Source of the DNA: Lepeophtheirus salmonis
Taxonomy: Eukaryota; Arthropoda; Copepoda; Siphonostomatoida; Caligidae
Direction of reading: 5' to 3'
Assembly (NCBI RefSeq): GCF_016086655.4
Contig: NC_052136.2
Location: 18,724,001 to 18,788,000 of the forward strand
Length of the DNA stretch: 64,000 nt
Both the position numbers and the translations under genes were made by a program. The notes under the pieces are model-generated. The model ran no database searches, was not told the DNA's origin, and saw nothing but the letters and a program-made list of their open reading frames with translations. Below are positions 22,044-31,244 of this stretch, piece after piece (position 1 is the first letter of the stretch; every line of letters begins with the position of its first letter).

Positions 22044-22920
22044 CAGTTATTTTCAAAGTAAGGGTCGCGACCCAATACTGGGTAGCGGAAGAGAATGCTC
22101 TTCGTTGCTTGGAAATTTAAAATATATATTTTTTTTTGTTAGTGTTAAAATAATATTAAAGTCGGACGAATTCCTTATTTCTGGTATGACTTATTTGTTT
22201 GCCGAGTTTCATCTTACGCACAACGCACTACATGTATTTTCGAATGCAGCTAATCATACCTAACGACGTAACGTTACTGAATTCTAAATCAAAACACTGT
22301 ACTGTCAGTTGGTTGTTACTAGGTAACTGACTGAGAATTGATCGTTTTGTTATCAGAAAAAGAAGTTCAGAATCAAATCCATCTACGTCAAATATAAGTG
22401 TAAGTTGCCACTCGAAACAGGAAGTTCTAATTCTACTAGTAGTACTAGTATTACTCCCAAAATTGACATCTGAACCACCAAGTAAAATTAAAAATAAATC
22501 ATAGACACGACAGTATAATGATTTCTTTTTGAAATAGGGTTTCATAAATTGCACTAACGCAAATTAAGATCCTAAGCCCAGTGTATTGTGTGCAGCAAGG
22601 TGCTTGCTAACGAAAGTTTTGATACCATTAAAACTGAAAATAGATTTAAAAAGGAATCACGGGGAATTCGTGGATAAACCTATTGATTATTTTTAACGGA
22701 AGCAACGTGAGTTTAAGTTATGGGCTCAAGTTTTTAATAGCTCAAGTACCTTGAATGACAATGCCCAACTGGCTTCATATTTGGCTGCATACCGAGTGGC
22801 CAAAGAGAAAATGTCTCATACAGTGGCTGAAAAACTTATTCTTCCAGCATCTCTGGAAATGGCACGTACTATTTTCGATGACAAATTTATTTTCAACTTT
22901 GTAGGCTTTATTTAATTATT
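22044..22920 (+). mobile_element. ZBED-type hAT transposon, 5' part only
   Basis: The left terminus CAGTTATTTTCAAAGTAAGG followed by GTCGCGACCC and TGGGTAGCGG has the layout of hAT ends such as CAGTGGTTCTCAAAGTGGGG followed by GTCGCGACCC. About 250 bases of leader follow and then a decayed transposase N-terminus. Homology ends near 22.92 kb. No catalytic region or right end was found. Confidence 0.65.
22340..22910 (+). pseudogene. hAT transposase N-terminus (BED finger, ZBED5-like)
   Basis: Across frameshifts the sequence gives a serine-rich leader (RSSESNPSTSNIS), RQYNDFFLK.GFI, CIVCSKVLANESFDTIK (first half of a BED zinc finger), NHGEFVDKPIDYF.RKQREF (its histidine half), and QLASYLAAYRVAKEKMSHTV followed by AEKLILPASLEMARTIF. 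This is the N-terminal architecture of the hAT subgroup that also gave rise to vertebrate ZBED5/FAM200-type genes. At least two in-frame stops and one frameshift are present, and the RNase H-like catalytic domain is missing. The 108-codon minus-strand frame at 22228-22554 is a shadow. Confidence 0.7.
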
Positions 22921-24718
22921 TATTATAGTTAGACAATACTTATTAATTCCAGTATATTTTCATAAAGATAACGTGTAGTACAGTGTATTGTAATAACTTT
23001 GAGTAAAAGTCTTCGGCTTATTGCCTATGAAAATATTTAATTTTTCAAAAGATATCCATCGAAGGAAGTTGTGAATTAATACCATCAAACTTGCGAATTA
23101 GACTCCTGCCAAAGACTCAAAAGTTTGCCAAGTAATATAATCAACTATTGTTTACTATGTGAGGGAAATGAACATTAAATTAATGGGCTGTTTTATAAGG
23201 ATGTCACTGGGCTGCATATTCTAACTATTCATACGTAAATTATCCACTTTAAACAAAACTCTTAGATCTAAAAGATTACACCGGCCAATCTTTTTTTGCC
23301 GCTGTATCTAGAAATTCTTCACAAAACACTTTCATTACAGATGAGAAGCGATTTCGTAACCTTATTAAAGCTAAAATATTTAATGACTGAAGAAATATAA
23401 CCAAAACCCTGCAAGATCTAATTGAAAATGAAACAATAAATATATTCCTACCCGATTGTTATTATATTAACACAAAAATTATATGAAAATATAGCCAAGT
23501 TCATGTTAAGATGCCCACAAAACTTTCTCGAAAGAGACGAATATAGAAAGGAGGAATGAGGAACAATGTCGGACTAGTGAAAGGGCAAGTATACATGAAA
23601 CTGCACAATGAATGTCTTAGTTTTTGGCCACATTTAATTATAATTAATTTATAAAAGGATTATTTCCAAATAATATTATATAAGTTTATTATGTAAAATT
23701 CATTTAAATATTTAATATTTTAAAAAAAGTGTGTAAATTCGGTCCTTTATAAACTTTATATTTATTTTTAAAATTAAAATTCTAATTGAATTCTTTAATA
23801 AAGATAATCAAATAAAATATTAACAATTTCATAAAAAAAAGAACCATTTTAAATCATTAATCATGAGAGAATAACCACTATATATCGGTCGGTGCGATAG
23901 CCGTAAATGAAGACCTTATATCTTTCCACAATATTTATGTTGTTGTTGTAGATCTTTTGTCTATTCGCTCATTCTCTTGAGTCCTTTGGATGCGACTGGT
24001 TTTATAATAGTGGTCCCCCATCTTCACGTTGAGGTCGGAAGTTTTTCAGACCACCCTCGTAAATATGGAGAAATAACAACCTAGAGTCGTCTCCTTTTTT
24101 GATTTTTGTTAAAAATTGTTTTTATGTTGACTTAATACATTTTTAGAATTATTTCAGTCGATGAGACTATGTTTATTCCGTTAATTCGACAAAAGCAATT
24201 ACTTAAGTGTATATTATTACACATATATATACAAACTTACCCACATACATTTTGTAACCACAGCTTTCAGATATAACAATTAATTAGCTCTTGAAACAAC
24301 TTTTATATGAATTAAGTAATTAATGTATGTATTTAGTTGAATAAATTATCTTTGGAATGAGTAACAGTTGTCAGTTTTAAAAATACATGGAAATGAGAAT
24401 GATAAGTATATTCATGCTGTGTTCAATAGATTTGTCACTTTTAAATACTCACAAATAATAGATGTATACCGTAGAGAAAGAAATACTTAGAGGCGACAAG
24501 ATGTACCGTACCATTGATTGAGCAAAGAATTTGCTGACGAAGAGGGTATAATATTTTTATAAGAAAAATAATATATTTGAAGTACAGGAATGCTTTTTAA
24601 AATTTTCTGATATTTTAAAGACTTGTATAACATAAAATAACTGTCTAAGAGGTTTTGCTATTAAATATAATTTTTTTCCCCGAAAATACATATAAATAAT
24701 CCATTAAATTTTAATAAT
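22921..24718. other. No gene seen
   Basis: A long AT-rich stretch. 23.9-24.07 kb is slightly richer in GC (CGGTCGGTGCGATAGCCG, then CCCCCATCTTCACGTTGAGG) but matches nothing that I know. The remainder of the hAT element could be here in unrecognisable form. Confidence 0.35.
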
Positions 24719-24720
24719 TA

Positions 24721-25452
24721 CCCTGGAACATAAAACTTTTGGAAAAATGGAGATTATAACTCTTTTAAAAGCTGGGCACACTTCCAAGTCAATCCAGAAG
24801 ATTGCCAATGTCAATTGGAAAATTGTTTATAGGTGCAAAAAGAGATGGAAGGATGTAATTAAGTTGGAGAGGAGGTGAGGGAGTGGAACAACCAAAATTA
24901 TGAGAACTCCAAGGTTAGTCAAGCCTGTACGTGAAAAACTTCGGCGAAATCCACAAAGATCCATGCAAAAGTTGGACCAGGATCACACTGTAAGCAGAAC
25001 CACTAGATTGGTAAAGATAATATTATGGTCAAACCTTTCAATATTCAATATCCAGCTCTTGGTGTCCACTCAGTTAAAAACTGGTTAAAAAAAAAAAATG
25101 ATTTGTAGGACAAGTCTATGTAGCCTCCCTCTTCACCTGACTTAAATCCTCTGGACTTTTCCATTAAGGAGAAGGTGGTTCATGCTTGTCCTTCTTTGAA
25201 TAAGGATGATCTCATGGCAACCCTTGAGAAGAAATTGAACCAAACTTCAGATGATGTAGTATGTATCACTTGTAATATGGTTTGGAAGAGATCGGTTGCT
25301 GTAAAAAAGGCCAAATGTGACCAAATTGAATAAGTTCATATTTTCACTATTTATAATAGTTAAATTAAATGTTTCAAACAATTTCAATAGAATTGGACTT
25401 CATGTTATTGATTTAAAGACAATCATATGGGACAATTTTTAAAAGCCACCCT
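24721..25452 (+). mobile_element. Tc1/maT-like transposon, internally deleted
   Basis: Flanked by TA on both sides (24719-24720, 25453-25454). The right end reads CAGGGTGGCTTTTAAAAATT on the complement, and the left end is CCCTGGAACATAAAACTTTT, probably a mutated CAGGGTGG start. The size is 732 bp against the roughly 1.3 kb usual for a complete element. It encodes the HTH part and the C-terminus, with the middle missing. Confidence 0.7.
24747..25333 (+). pseudogene. Tc1/maT transposase remnant
   Basis: The N-terminus from ATG at 24747 is MEIITLLKAGHTSKSIQKIA, then a NWKIVYRCKKRWKD recognition helix, a GSGTTKIMRTPRLVKPVREK linker and NPQRSMQKL (second HTH). One stop breaks this part at 24876. 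After the deletion, PPSSPDLNPLDFSIKEKVVH carries the third catalytic aspartate, and the protein ends KKAKCDQIE at 25333. Just before PPSSP a tryptophan codon has become TAG. D1 and D2 are absent. The retained regions again match the HTH-plus-C-terminus pattern of M1. Confidence 0.75.
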
Positions 25453-25489
25453 GTATTTTAAAGAAACGAACAATGCATCCTTGTTCAAA

Positions 25490-25860
25490 TCAGAGTAAAA
25501 TCGAGGATCAATATTGAAGTAATTCCTATAAATATCATTGCTAGATTCGAAGTGGGATTTGTATTTATTTCCTTGTAGCTAATTTAATGAAATGTCATGA
25601 CATCTAAGCCACTCTTCTTCAAATATTCATCAAATTATCAGGGTGACAACGTTAATTTGTCCCCTCACTGCTGATGTTATACAACGTAACGATAGCTAGG
25701 CTTCTCTCCTCCATAACATTCTTCAAATTGTCATGATTACCACGTTAGTTTTCGATTTATTTTATTTTTACGTAAAGACAGGACATATTTTATGTATTAC
25801 TATAGATTAGATTGGATACATTGTGTATTGAGGCTGTTTCTCTGCTAAAGGGAACATTTG
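25490..25860 (+). repeat. Dispersed repeat E, copy 1
   Basis: Collinear with 27.22-27.69 kb: GAGTAAAATCGAGGATCAAT, AGTAATTCCTATAAATATCATTGCTAGAT, a TCATCAAATTATCAGGGTGA segment and AGACAGGACATATTTTATG. Non-coding. No terminal repeats were seen. Confidence 0.55.
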
Positions 25861-25918
25861 ACTTCATTGGACCGAATGTAGCAATAATGTATCTTGGGCG
25901 AAAAAGCATCCGGCTAAC

Positions 25919-26030
25919 GGAACAAAGAATTGCTTTAAGAAGAAGCACTTTCAAGTCATGGAGTGGCCCAGTCAGTTTCCGGACCTAAATTCCATAGTAA
26001 AGCTTGATCAGTGGGCAAACTTACCAAATC
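25919..26030 (+). pseudogene. Tc1 (DD34E-type) transposase fragment
   Basis: One frame gives KNCFKKKHFQVMEWPSQFPD followed by LNSIVKLDQW. The Tc1 consensus here is HFxVMEWPSQSPDLNPIExLW, in which the glutamate after NPI is the third catalytic residue; in this copy it is valine and the proline is serine. The WPSQSPDLNPIE signature separates it from the maT-like elements, which have an aspartate. Only about 37 codons remain, with no TIR. Confidence 0.6.
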
Positions 26031-26039
26031 GTAAAGGAA

Positions 26040-26445
26040 TCAAAAACTTATTATATACAAACTGGGGATTTTAAACCCGGATAAATTATTTTACAATTTA
26101 ATTCCACAAATGAATTCAGCAATCCACAAATCTTTTTCTCTTACATTTAGGGTCTATAGCGAAGTAAATCAGTCTAACCAATCCCTTCCAGCTTCAAACA
26201 TACTCTCTAAGCTTGCCCTGAACCTGGCACATGCCTTGATGAGGAGCCCATCGTCAATTTTGGCTACTACCTTTACTTGTATTCGGAGGACATCTCATGG
26301 ATTTTGTATTTATTCTTCTACAGTTTTGTCAGCTGAATCTCATGAGCAAACTTTCATATACATTGGGCTCAATATTGCCAAGATATTGATGCATAAGCTT
26401 GTTCCCATCTTCTATATTGTTGTATCCCTTAATTATTGAACTAAT
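26040..26445 (-). pseudogene. M3-family maT transposase C-terminal fragment
   Basis: On the minus strand, KVVAKIDDGLLIKACARFRA followed by SLESMFEAGRDWLD and a stop (TGA, complement of 26169-26171) is the C-terminal helix of a maT-like transposase. The 34-kb element ends similarly: VVKMDKEFLIQVCGRSTARL, then DALVEAGCGWFE. Downstream, both share TTTAA, CGGATAA/AGGATA and CAATTTA in the 3' UTR. The plus-strand frame at 26110-26439 is its shadow. Confidence 0.65.
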
Positions 26446-26894
26446 TGTTGGACATATCCTTGATATAATATTAATATTAGCATGATCTTTATATGTTCAA
26501 AATAGATAATATATATATTCTTATACAGATACACAATATTAATCAAATGTATTATATTGAATAGAATCCATTCAAATGTACGTTGTATAATGGTATTTCA
26601 AATAAGGTATAAAAAAAAGACCTTCAAATCTAATTTATTAAGTTTTCATTCAATAATACGACTATATAATTCAATATATATAATTAATAAATTTCTTATC
26701 AGGGACAGAATATTTAAAGGGAAGAATTTCAAAGACTTCTTTGAACTCATTAAAATTTTATTGTATCTTGCAATCTTTTATTAAAAAAGAAACTGAAAAA
26801 AGGCCCAAAATCACTTGGTAGTCACGAATCACATATCAAAAGGTCACCAACTAAGAAAATTCGTGGCTCAATTCATCGAAGTTTCTTAAATTTA
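26446..26894. other. No feature seen
   Basis: Very AT-rich. The frame at 26557-26784 is low complexity (I, N, K, F) with no motif. Confidence 0.4.
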
Positions 26895-27150
26895 TTGGTG
26901 TATCAGTTCTTATTTAATCGGTCTATTTTAGTGTTAGAACCGGTCTTATCAGTACTTATTTAATCGGTTCATTTGAGTGGTAGGACCCTTCCTATCAGTC
27001 CTTTGGACCATTCCTTAAGACTATCAGAACTAGAACCAATTAAAAAAATAAGAAGAAAAGTTTAGTGACTGATATGTAGGATGGAACTGGACCGGACCGA
27101 GATTGAACTGGATAGGACTTCAGTCATAATTCCTAAATAAGGACTGAGAC
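26895..27150. repeat. GGTTC/GGACCG dispersed repeat
   Basis: Repeated phrases TCAGTTCTTATTTAATCGGT (26905) and TCAGTACTTATTTAATCGGT (26948) are direct repeats 43 bases apart. They are followed by GGACC, AGAACTAGAACCAATT and GGAACTGGACCGGACCGAGA. This is the same vocabulary as 1.2-1.5 kb and 10.2-10.7 kb. Confidence 0.5.
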
Positions 27151-27219
27151 AACACAATATATATTTCATAGAAATTATTTTGGAGGAGGGTTTTGCATTT
27201 TTTATAAGTGAAAGTCAAG

Positions 27220-27690
27220 GGTGGACTCAGAGTAGAAATGAGGCTCAACATTGGAGTAATTCCTGCCTATATCATTGCTAGATACGGAGTGATACTTGTG
27301 TTAATTTCCTTCTTCTCATATTTGCTCGCAACTAATGCAATGACAAGTTATGACAGCTGAGCTTCTTTTATCCCAAAACTTTCATCAAATTGTCAAAGTA
27401 ATCAAGTTAAATTTAGGTTTCTTTTTGCTAAGCATACCAGCAGATCTTATTATTCTCAGAGAGCGTGGAAAACTGCCCTTGAGAAAATTGCCCGTATATT
27501 GCTCAAACTTCATGATGAATAATAGCACGTTATATATTCCCTTAATATTATTTATGAAAAATATTATTTTGTTCCATCCCCCAAGGGAGTACTTTCAAGT
27601 GTGACTAGAATCATTTTTGGTTTCTTTTATTTTTACATATCGGCAGGACATATTTTATGCGTCACTCGTGATGCATTAGAGTTTCTCCCT
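27220..27690 (+). repeat. Dispersed repeat E, copy 2
   Basis: Collinear with 25.49-25.86 kb through AGAGTAGAAATGAGGCTCAA, GGAGTAATTCCT, ATCATTGCTAGATACGGAGT, TTTCATCAAATTGTCAAAGT and GGCAGGACATATTTTATG. It is longer than copy 1 by inserted sequence around 27.43-27.58 kb. The frames at 27350-27604 and 27601-27819 run across the repeat and are not genes. Confidence 0.55.
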
Positions 27691-27779
27691 CAACTCTCCC
27701 AGCAAAAATCCGGCAGCTCTTCCCAAAAAGTTCCCACATCCAGTGTCCAAGGGTTGGAGCCTGTTTATTGTTCAACTTT

Positions 27780-27905
27780 AATGTTGAGCCCTTACCGGTA
27801 TAGCGGTTTCGGTTCTTGAATTGCTAGAACAGGAACCAAGAAAGTCGAACCGAGACCACAATATATTTCTTATCGGTCACGATTATTGTTCTTATTTTCA
27901 TTTGT
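27780..27905. repeat. GGTTC dispersed repeat, short copy
   Basis: CGGTTTCGGTTCTTGAATTG, then AGAACAGGAACCAAGAAAGT, CGAACCGAGACC and CTTATCGGTC repeat the vocabulary of the blocks at 1.2 and 26.9 kb, including the ACCAAGA phrase. Confidence 0.45.
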
Positions 27906-28156
27906 TGTATTTTTTGGTTTATTTATAACCTTTTAATATTCCGTCTACATTTTTATATAAATGAAACAACTAGTTACATTTATTGTATCATGCAACCTTA
28001 CCTCCAAAAAGAAACAAAAAAGCCCTGACATAATCTACTTGTCAGCCAAATAAATCAAACATAACAAATGCTATTTTTCTCTACGGACTACCAGACTATT
28101 ATTGAGATATTATTTATTTACAATTTTTAAAATAAATTCAGAATTACACATATATA
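27906..28156. other. No feature seen
   Basis: AT-rich spacer. Confidence 0.4.
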
Positions 28157-28553
28157 CGGGGGGACAAGGTAAATCCGGAATAAGTTTAATGGTTAATAAT
28201 GAGACATATATAAGAGATAGAAAGATTATTTTTTATTCATTTTTAAAGCCACATTAAATGTAAAATGATTTTTCGTAATGCAAGCCTTTGTTCTCAATCA
28301 TGCCTCAATTGAGGCCTAAGTCCTCCATCGTCAAAACAATGAAGGACCTGGATCTGCATGAGATAGAAAGGTCGGGCAGGCAAGGCATTCATGCGCCAAT
28401 TAGAGATCATGATCGAGAACGAAGGCTTGCATTACAAATAATCATTTTACATTTAATGTGGGTTTTAAATGAATATGAATTAATCTTTCAATCTCTTATA
28501 CAAGTTTCATAATTAGCCGTTAAACTGATTCCGGATTTACCTTGTCCACCCTG
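28157..28553. mobile_element. Tc1/mariner-type MITE with ~140-bp TIRs
   Basis: The element is 397 bp and flanked by TA (28155-28156, 28554-28555). The left end CGGGGGGACAAGGTAAATCC and the right end on the complement CAGGGTGGACAAGGTAAATC begin inverted repeats that remain alignable for about 140 bases, through ACATTAAATGTAAAATGATT and GTAATGCAAGCCTT. The ~100-base centre encodes SIVKTMKDLDLHEIERSGR, which resembles the linker after the first HTH of Tc1/maT transposases, so the element probably arose by internal deletion of an autonomous copy. Confidence 0.8.
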
Positions 28554-28709
28554 TATGGGCAATATAGAGCGTCATTTATTAAATATGATATTTAATACTT
28601 TAACTTTTAATGTGTACTATTATTATGATACAAAAATATAACTTATTTTATTCATAAAACTTGCTTTATTGCCTTACAAAAAAGAAAGTTATGTTGCCGC
28701 ACAATGCAT

Positions 28710-29174
28710 CGGGTGGTCCATTGAAATCTGAATACTTTATAATTCAATACTTAATTAATTTTGAGTGATTGAAATTTATTAATATTTCGATATATTAAAG
28801 CATAAACAATTAGTCACAAAAAAAAGTTGATCTATATAGCTGACGTATAAGTTGAGAAAATGACACTTAAGCGTGGTCAACAAATTTCCATTCCCGCACT
28901 CCAACTAGAAGGTCGTCTTCAGGACAACCGTCTACGTCGTCAGCTAGTCCCAAACATTGGAAAGGAAGAAGGGCTCTGTCAAAAAGGCCAAACTGAAGCC
29001 GGATGACTTAAAGAAACAGCCCTGGCCAATTGCCTCAAGTCCATGAGATCTCAGGGTTTCACAACAGACTGTCCAGAGAGCTATCTTAGAAGTGGGTAGG
29101 AAGAGTTTTTTTTACGATGGAGATCTTGTTTAAGTTTAAAATTCAAAGTGTTCAGATTTTAATGTACTACTCGG
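28710..29174 (+). mobile_element. M1 maT-like transposon, internally deleted, copy 3
   Basis: It starts CGGGTGGTCCATTGAAATCT and ends before TA at 29175-29176 with the complement CCGAGTAGTACATTAAAATC. The subterminal TTTCGATATATTAAAGCATA is shared with the other M1 copies. At 465 bp it is the shortest M1 member here. Confidence 0.75.
28930..29115 (+). pseudogene. M1 transposase HTH remnant
   Basis: KKGSVKKAKLKPDDLKKQ, then a shifted DLRVSQQTVQRAILEVGRKS, matches the HTH of M1 copies 1 and 2. Everything after it is deleted up to the 3' UTR. Frame shifts are present. Confidence 0.6.
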
Positions 29175-29578
29175 TAACTCTTATGCCTTTGACTTTATCT
29201 GTTTTTAGGAAATGTTGCAAAATGTTAATCGTTGAAATTGATTGTCACTAGCTGATATATATGATGACATCATATAGCAAATATTTTTCCATTGCACCGT
29301 TTCTGCGTCCCATTTGCACGCGTCCAGAAATTCATGTTTTAATACAGTCAAAAATAAATTATCAGATCAAATAAAGAAATGGGAATGCGGTTAAGAATCA
29401 GATAGCTCCTACATATGATATGATTTTGTAATATGAATCCAAGATATTAGTATTGTTCAAATAAATTCAATTTATCTATGATTTATCAACTGATACGATC
29501 AATAATAAATATAAATATCATGATCAAACTAATAAAGGTAATGGTAACATTCACTGTTACTCATACAAATATCAATTT
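29175..29578. other. No feature seen
   Basis: AT-rich spacer. Confidence 0.4.
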
Positions 29579-29690
29579 GATTTTCGAGCTTATCACAGCT
29601 TAAAGCAATGGAAAAATGCGAAATCATGTCAAAATTCGAAAAATACCTATTTAACGGGATTCCGGTGTCAGAACAAGAAAATATTATTTG
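29579..29690 (-). repeat. Solo terminal repeat of the long-TIR element
   Basis: The stretch from GATTTTCGAGCTTATCACAG through GCGAAATCATGTCAAAATTC to GAAAA, about 64 bases, is the perfect complement of 31.25-31.31 kb. The following CGGGATTCCGGTGTCAGAAC parallels the right terminus at 32.73 kb (AATTCCAGTGTCTCTG). This is a truncated terminus of the same family with no internal coding region attached. Confidence 0.7.
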
Positions 29691-30266
29691 GAGCAATCTA
29701 TAATTTCAGTGCTTTGGTACGGGAGTAGTAGAAGCTGATGGTTTATAGTTTCTTCATTCAAAGACTTGTATGATAATTAGGTTTTCCAATATTTTCTAGC
29801 GGTTGTTTGTCTAAAAGGCAAAAACAACTACTTAAATTAGTAGTTCATTGGGTGTTCATATGTAATTTATCCAATTAATACAAAATATGTATATATAATT
29901 TATTGTTATTAGTTATATGATTTCAATTGTTTTATTGTGTATGTTTAACATAAATGTATGATGGTATATTTTTTATTATGTAGATTATATTTAATTAAAG
30001 CCTTCTTTTTTAAACCTGGAACTTCAAATATATTTCGAAATACTCTACTTTGTCGTTTCATTAGCTATTATTCTGAGAATAAGGTTCATAATGAATTACA
30101 ATTTCATGGAATGTGACGTTATAAAATCTACTGTAACGGATAAAAACGTCTAAGTCAACTATACGTAGTATATCTTCATTAAGCATTTTGCTAATAAATA
30201 CTTTCGTTATACTCTCAAAAAGTATAATGAAGCAGGCAGATGATAATCACATCAGTATTTTAAACA
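29691..30266. other. No feature seen
   Basis: AT-rich spacer with no supported gene. Confidence 0.4.
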
Positions 30267-30507
30267 ATGATACCATATGTATTTTTTTCCCCCTTCTCCT
30301 TGCACGTGTTTTTCTCTACAATATTATCAAGCCTTAACTATAAGTAAGTAAATTATAATAGGTATTTTTATACTACAAACAAGGAAATGATACCATATGT
30401 ATTTTTTTCCCCCTTCTCCTTGCACGTGTTTTTCTCTACAATATTATCAGCCTTAACTATAAGTAAGTAAATTATAATAGGTATTTTTTATACTACAAAC
30501 AAGGAAA
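30267..30507. repeat. 120-bp direct tandem duplication
   Basis: Copy 1 is 30267-30386 and copy 2 is 30387-30507. They share ATGATACCATATGTATTTTT, a CCCCCTTCTCCTTGCACGTG segment and TACTACAAACAAGGAAA, and differ by only a few single-base indels (TCAAGCC against TCAGCC; run length of T). High identity implies a recent duplication or an assembly artefact. Each unit has a CACGTG palindrome (E-box-like). Confidence 0.9.
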
Positions 30508-30639
30508 ATTTGAATATTTTTGTCAAGATTCATATGTGCAATGTTCTTAATACATATTAAACTAATTAAAAATTCATGAGCGTTTTTTACTAGCTGTATT
30601 TAGTGAGCTATATCTTATGATTAATAAATTGTATCAAAA

Positions 30640-31060
30640 AAAAAAAAAAATGGTTAATCATACACTTTAAAAAAGTTCATTTACAGTTTTGTGTTTGGGG
30701 AAGCCAGTGATGTGTTACAGCGCTCCAACATGGAAGTAAAAATGAAAAAATTAGATACATTCTACAGTACCACTAAGACCAAGGTGAAAAGGTGGAGCAG
30801 GTTTATGGAAACAATACAGCAGTGAATGCAACAGCAAAGCCGTGGTTCCAATGCTTCCGTTCTGGAAAGATGGACGTCGAAAAGGTGGATAAAATAATGG
30901 AAAACGTCAAGTTGGACCGGCATGTGAGGACTTATTTCATTGCCGATTAGACAGAAAACCTTTTGGAACATTCTAAATCGGATAATCCAAACTATGTAAA
31001 GTTTATTGTCAAAATAAGGCAAGACAATGCGGAGAACTTTTTACCTAACTTATTATCTCA
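30640..31060 (+). pseudogene. Mariner transposase N-terminal fragment
   Basis: One plus-strand frame from about 30782 gives GEKVEQVYGNNTAVNATAKP, then WFQCFRSGKMDVEKVDKIME and VKLDRHVRTYFIAD before a stop. In mariner transposases the match is QVYGxxAVxxxTVRKWFxRFRSGxFDVxD...VDxIMEKVxxDRHVxTYxIAEEL, the HTH_48 region and second HTH. The GRP linker (usually PRSGRP) is deleted between MDVEK and VDK. This lineage differs in sequence from the mariners at 15.5 and 33.3 kb. The catalytic domain is missing. Confidence 0.65.
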
Positions 31061-31139
31061 TATATCGTATCTTCCTTAATAATCCATCGACATTGTTAGG
31101 AAAATTTTCAAGTAGCCATAGTTAAGGAACAGTTTCAAG

Positions 31140-31225
31140 AACCAACAGTCCTCAGAACCGATCTTAAGGATCAGTCTGAAGATTGGACTTATCCAAATAA
31201 ATAAGGACCGGCACAACACATGTAA
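31140..31225. repeat. GGACCG dispersed repeat, short copy
   Basis: GAACCAACAGTCCTCAGAAC, CGATCTTAAGGATCAGTC and AGGACCGGCACAAC repeat the GGACCG/GAACC vocabulary just outside the left arm of the long-TIR element. Confidence 0.35.
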
Positions 31226-31244
31226 TGGCCCTTAGACCTATCCA

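Noticed and set aside
30267..30507. CRISPR-like array
   Set aside because: Only two long adjacent direct units with no spacers, in a eukaryotic context. It is a tandem duplication.
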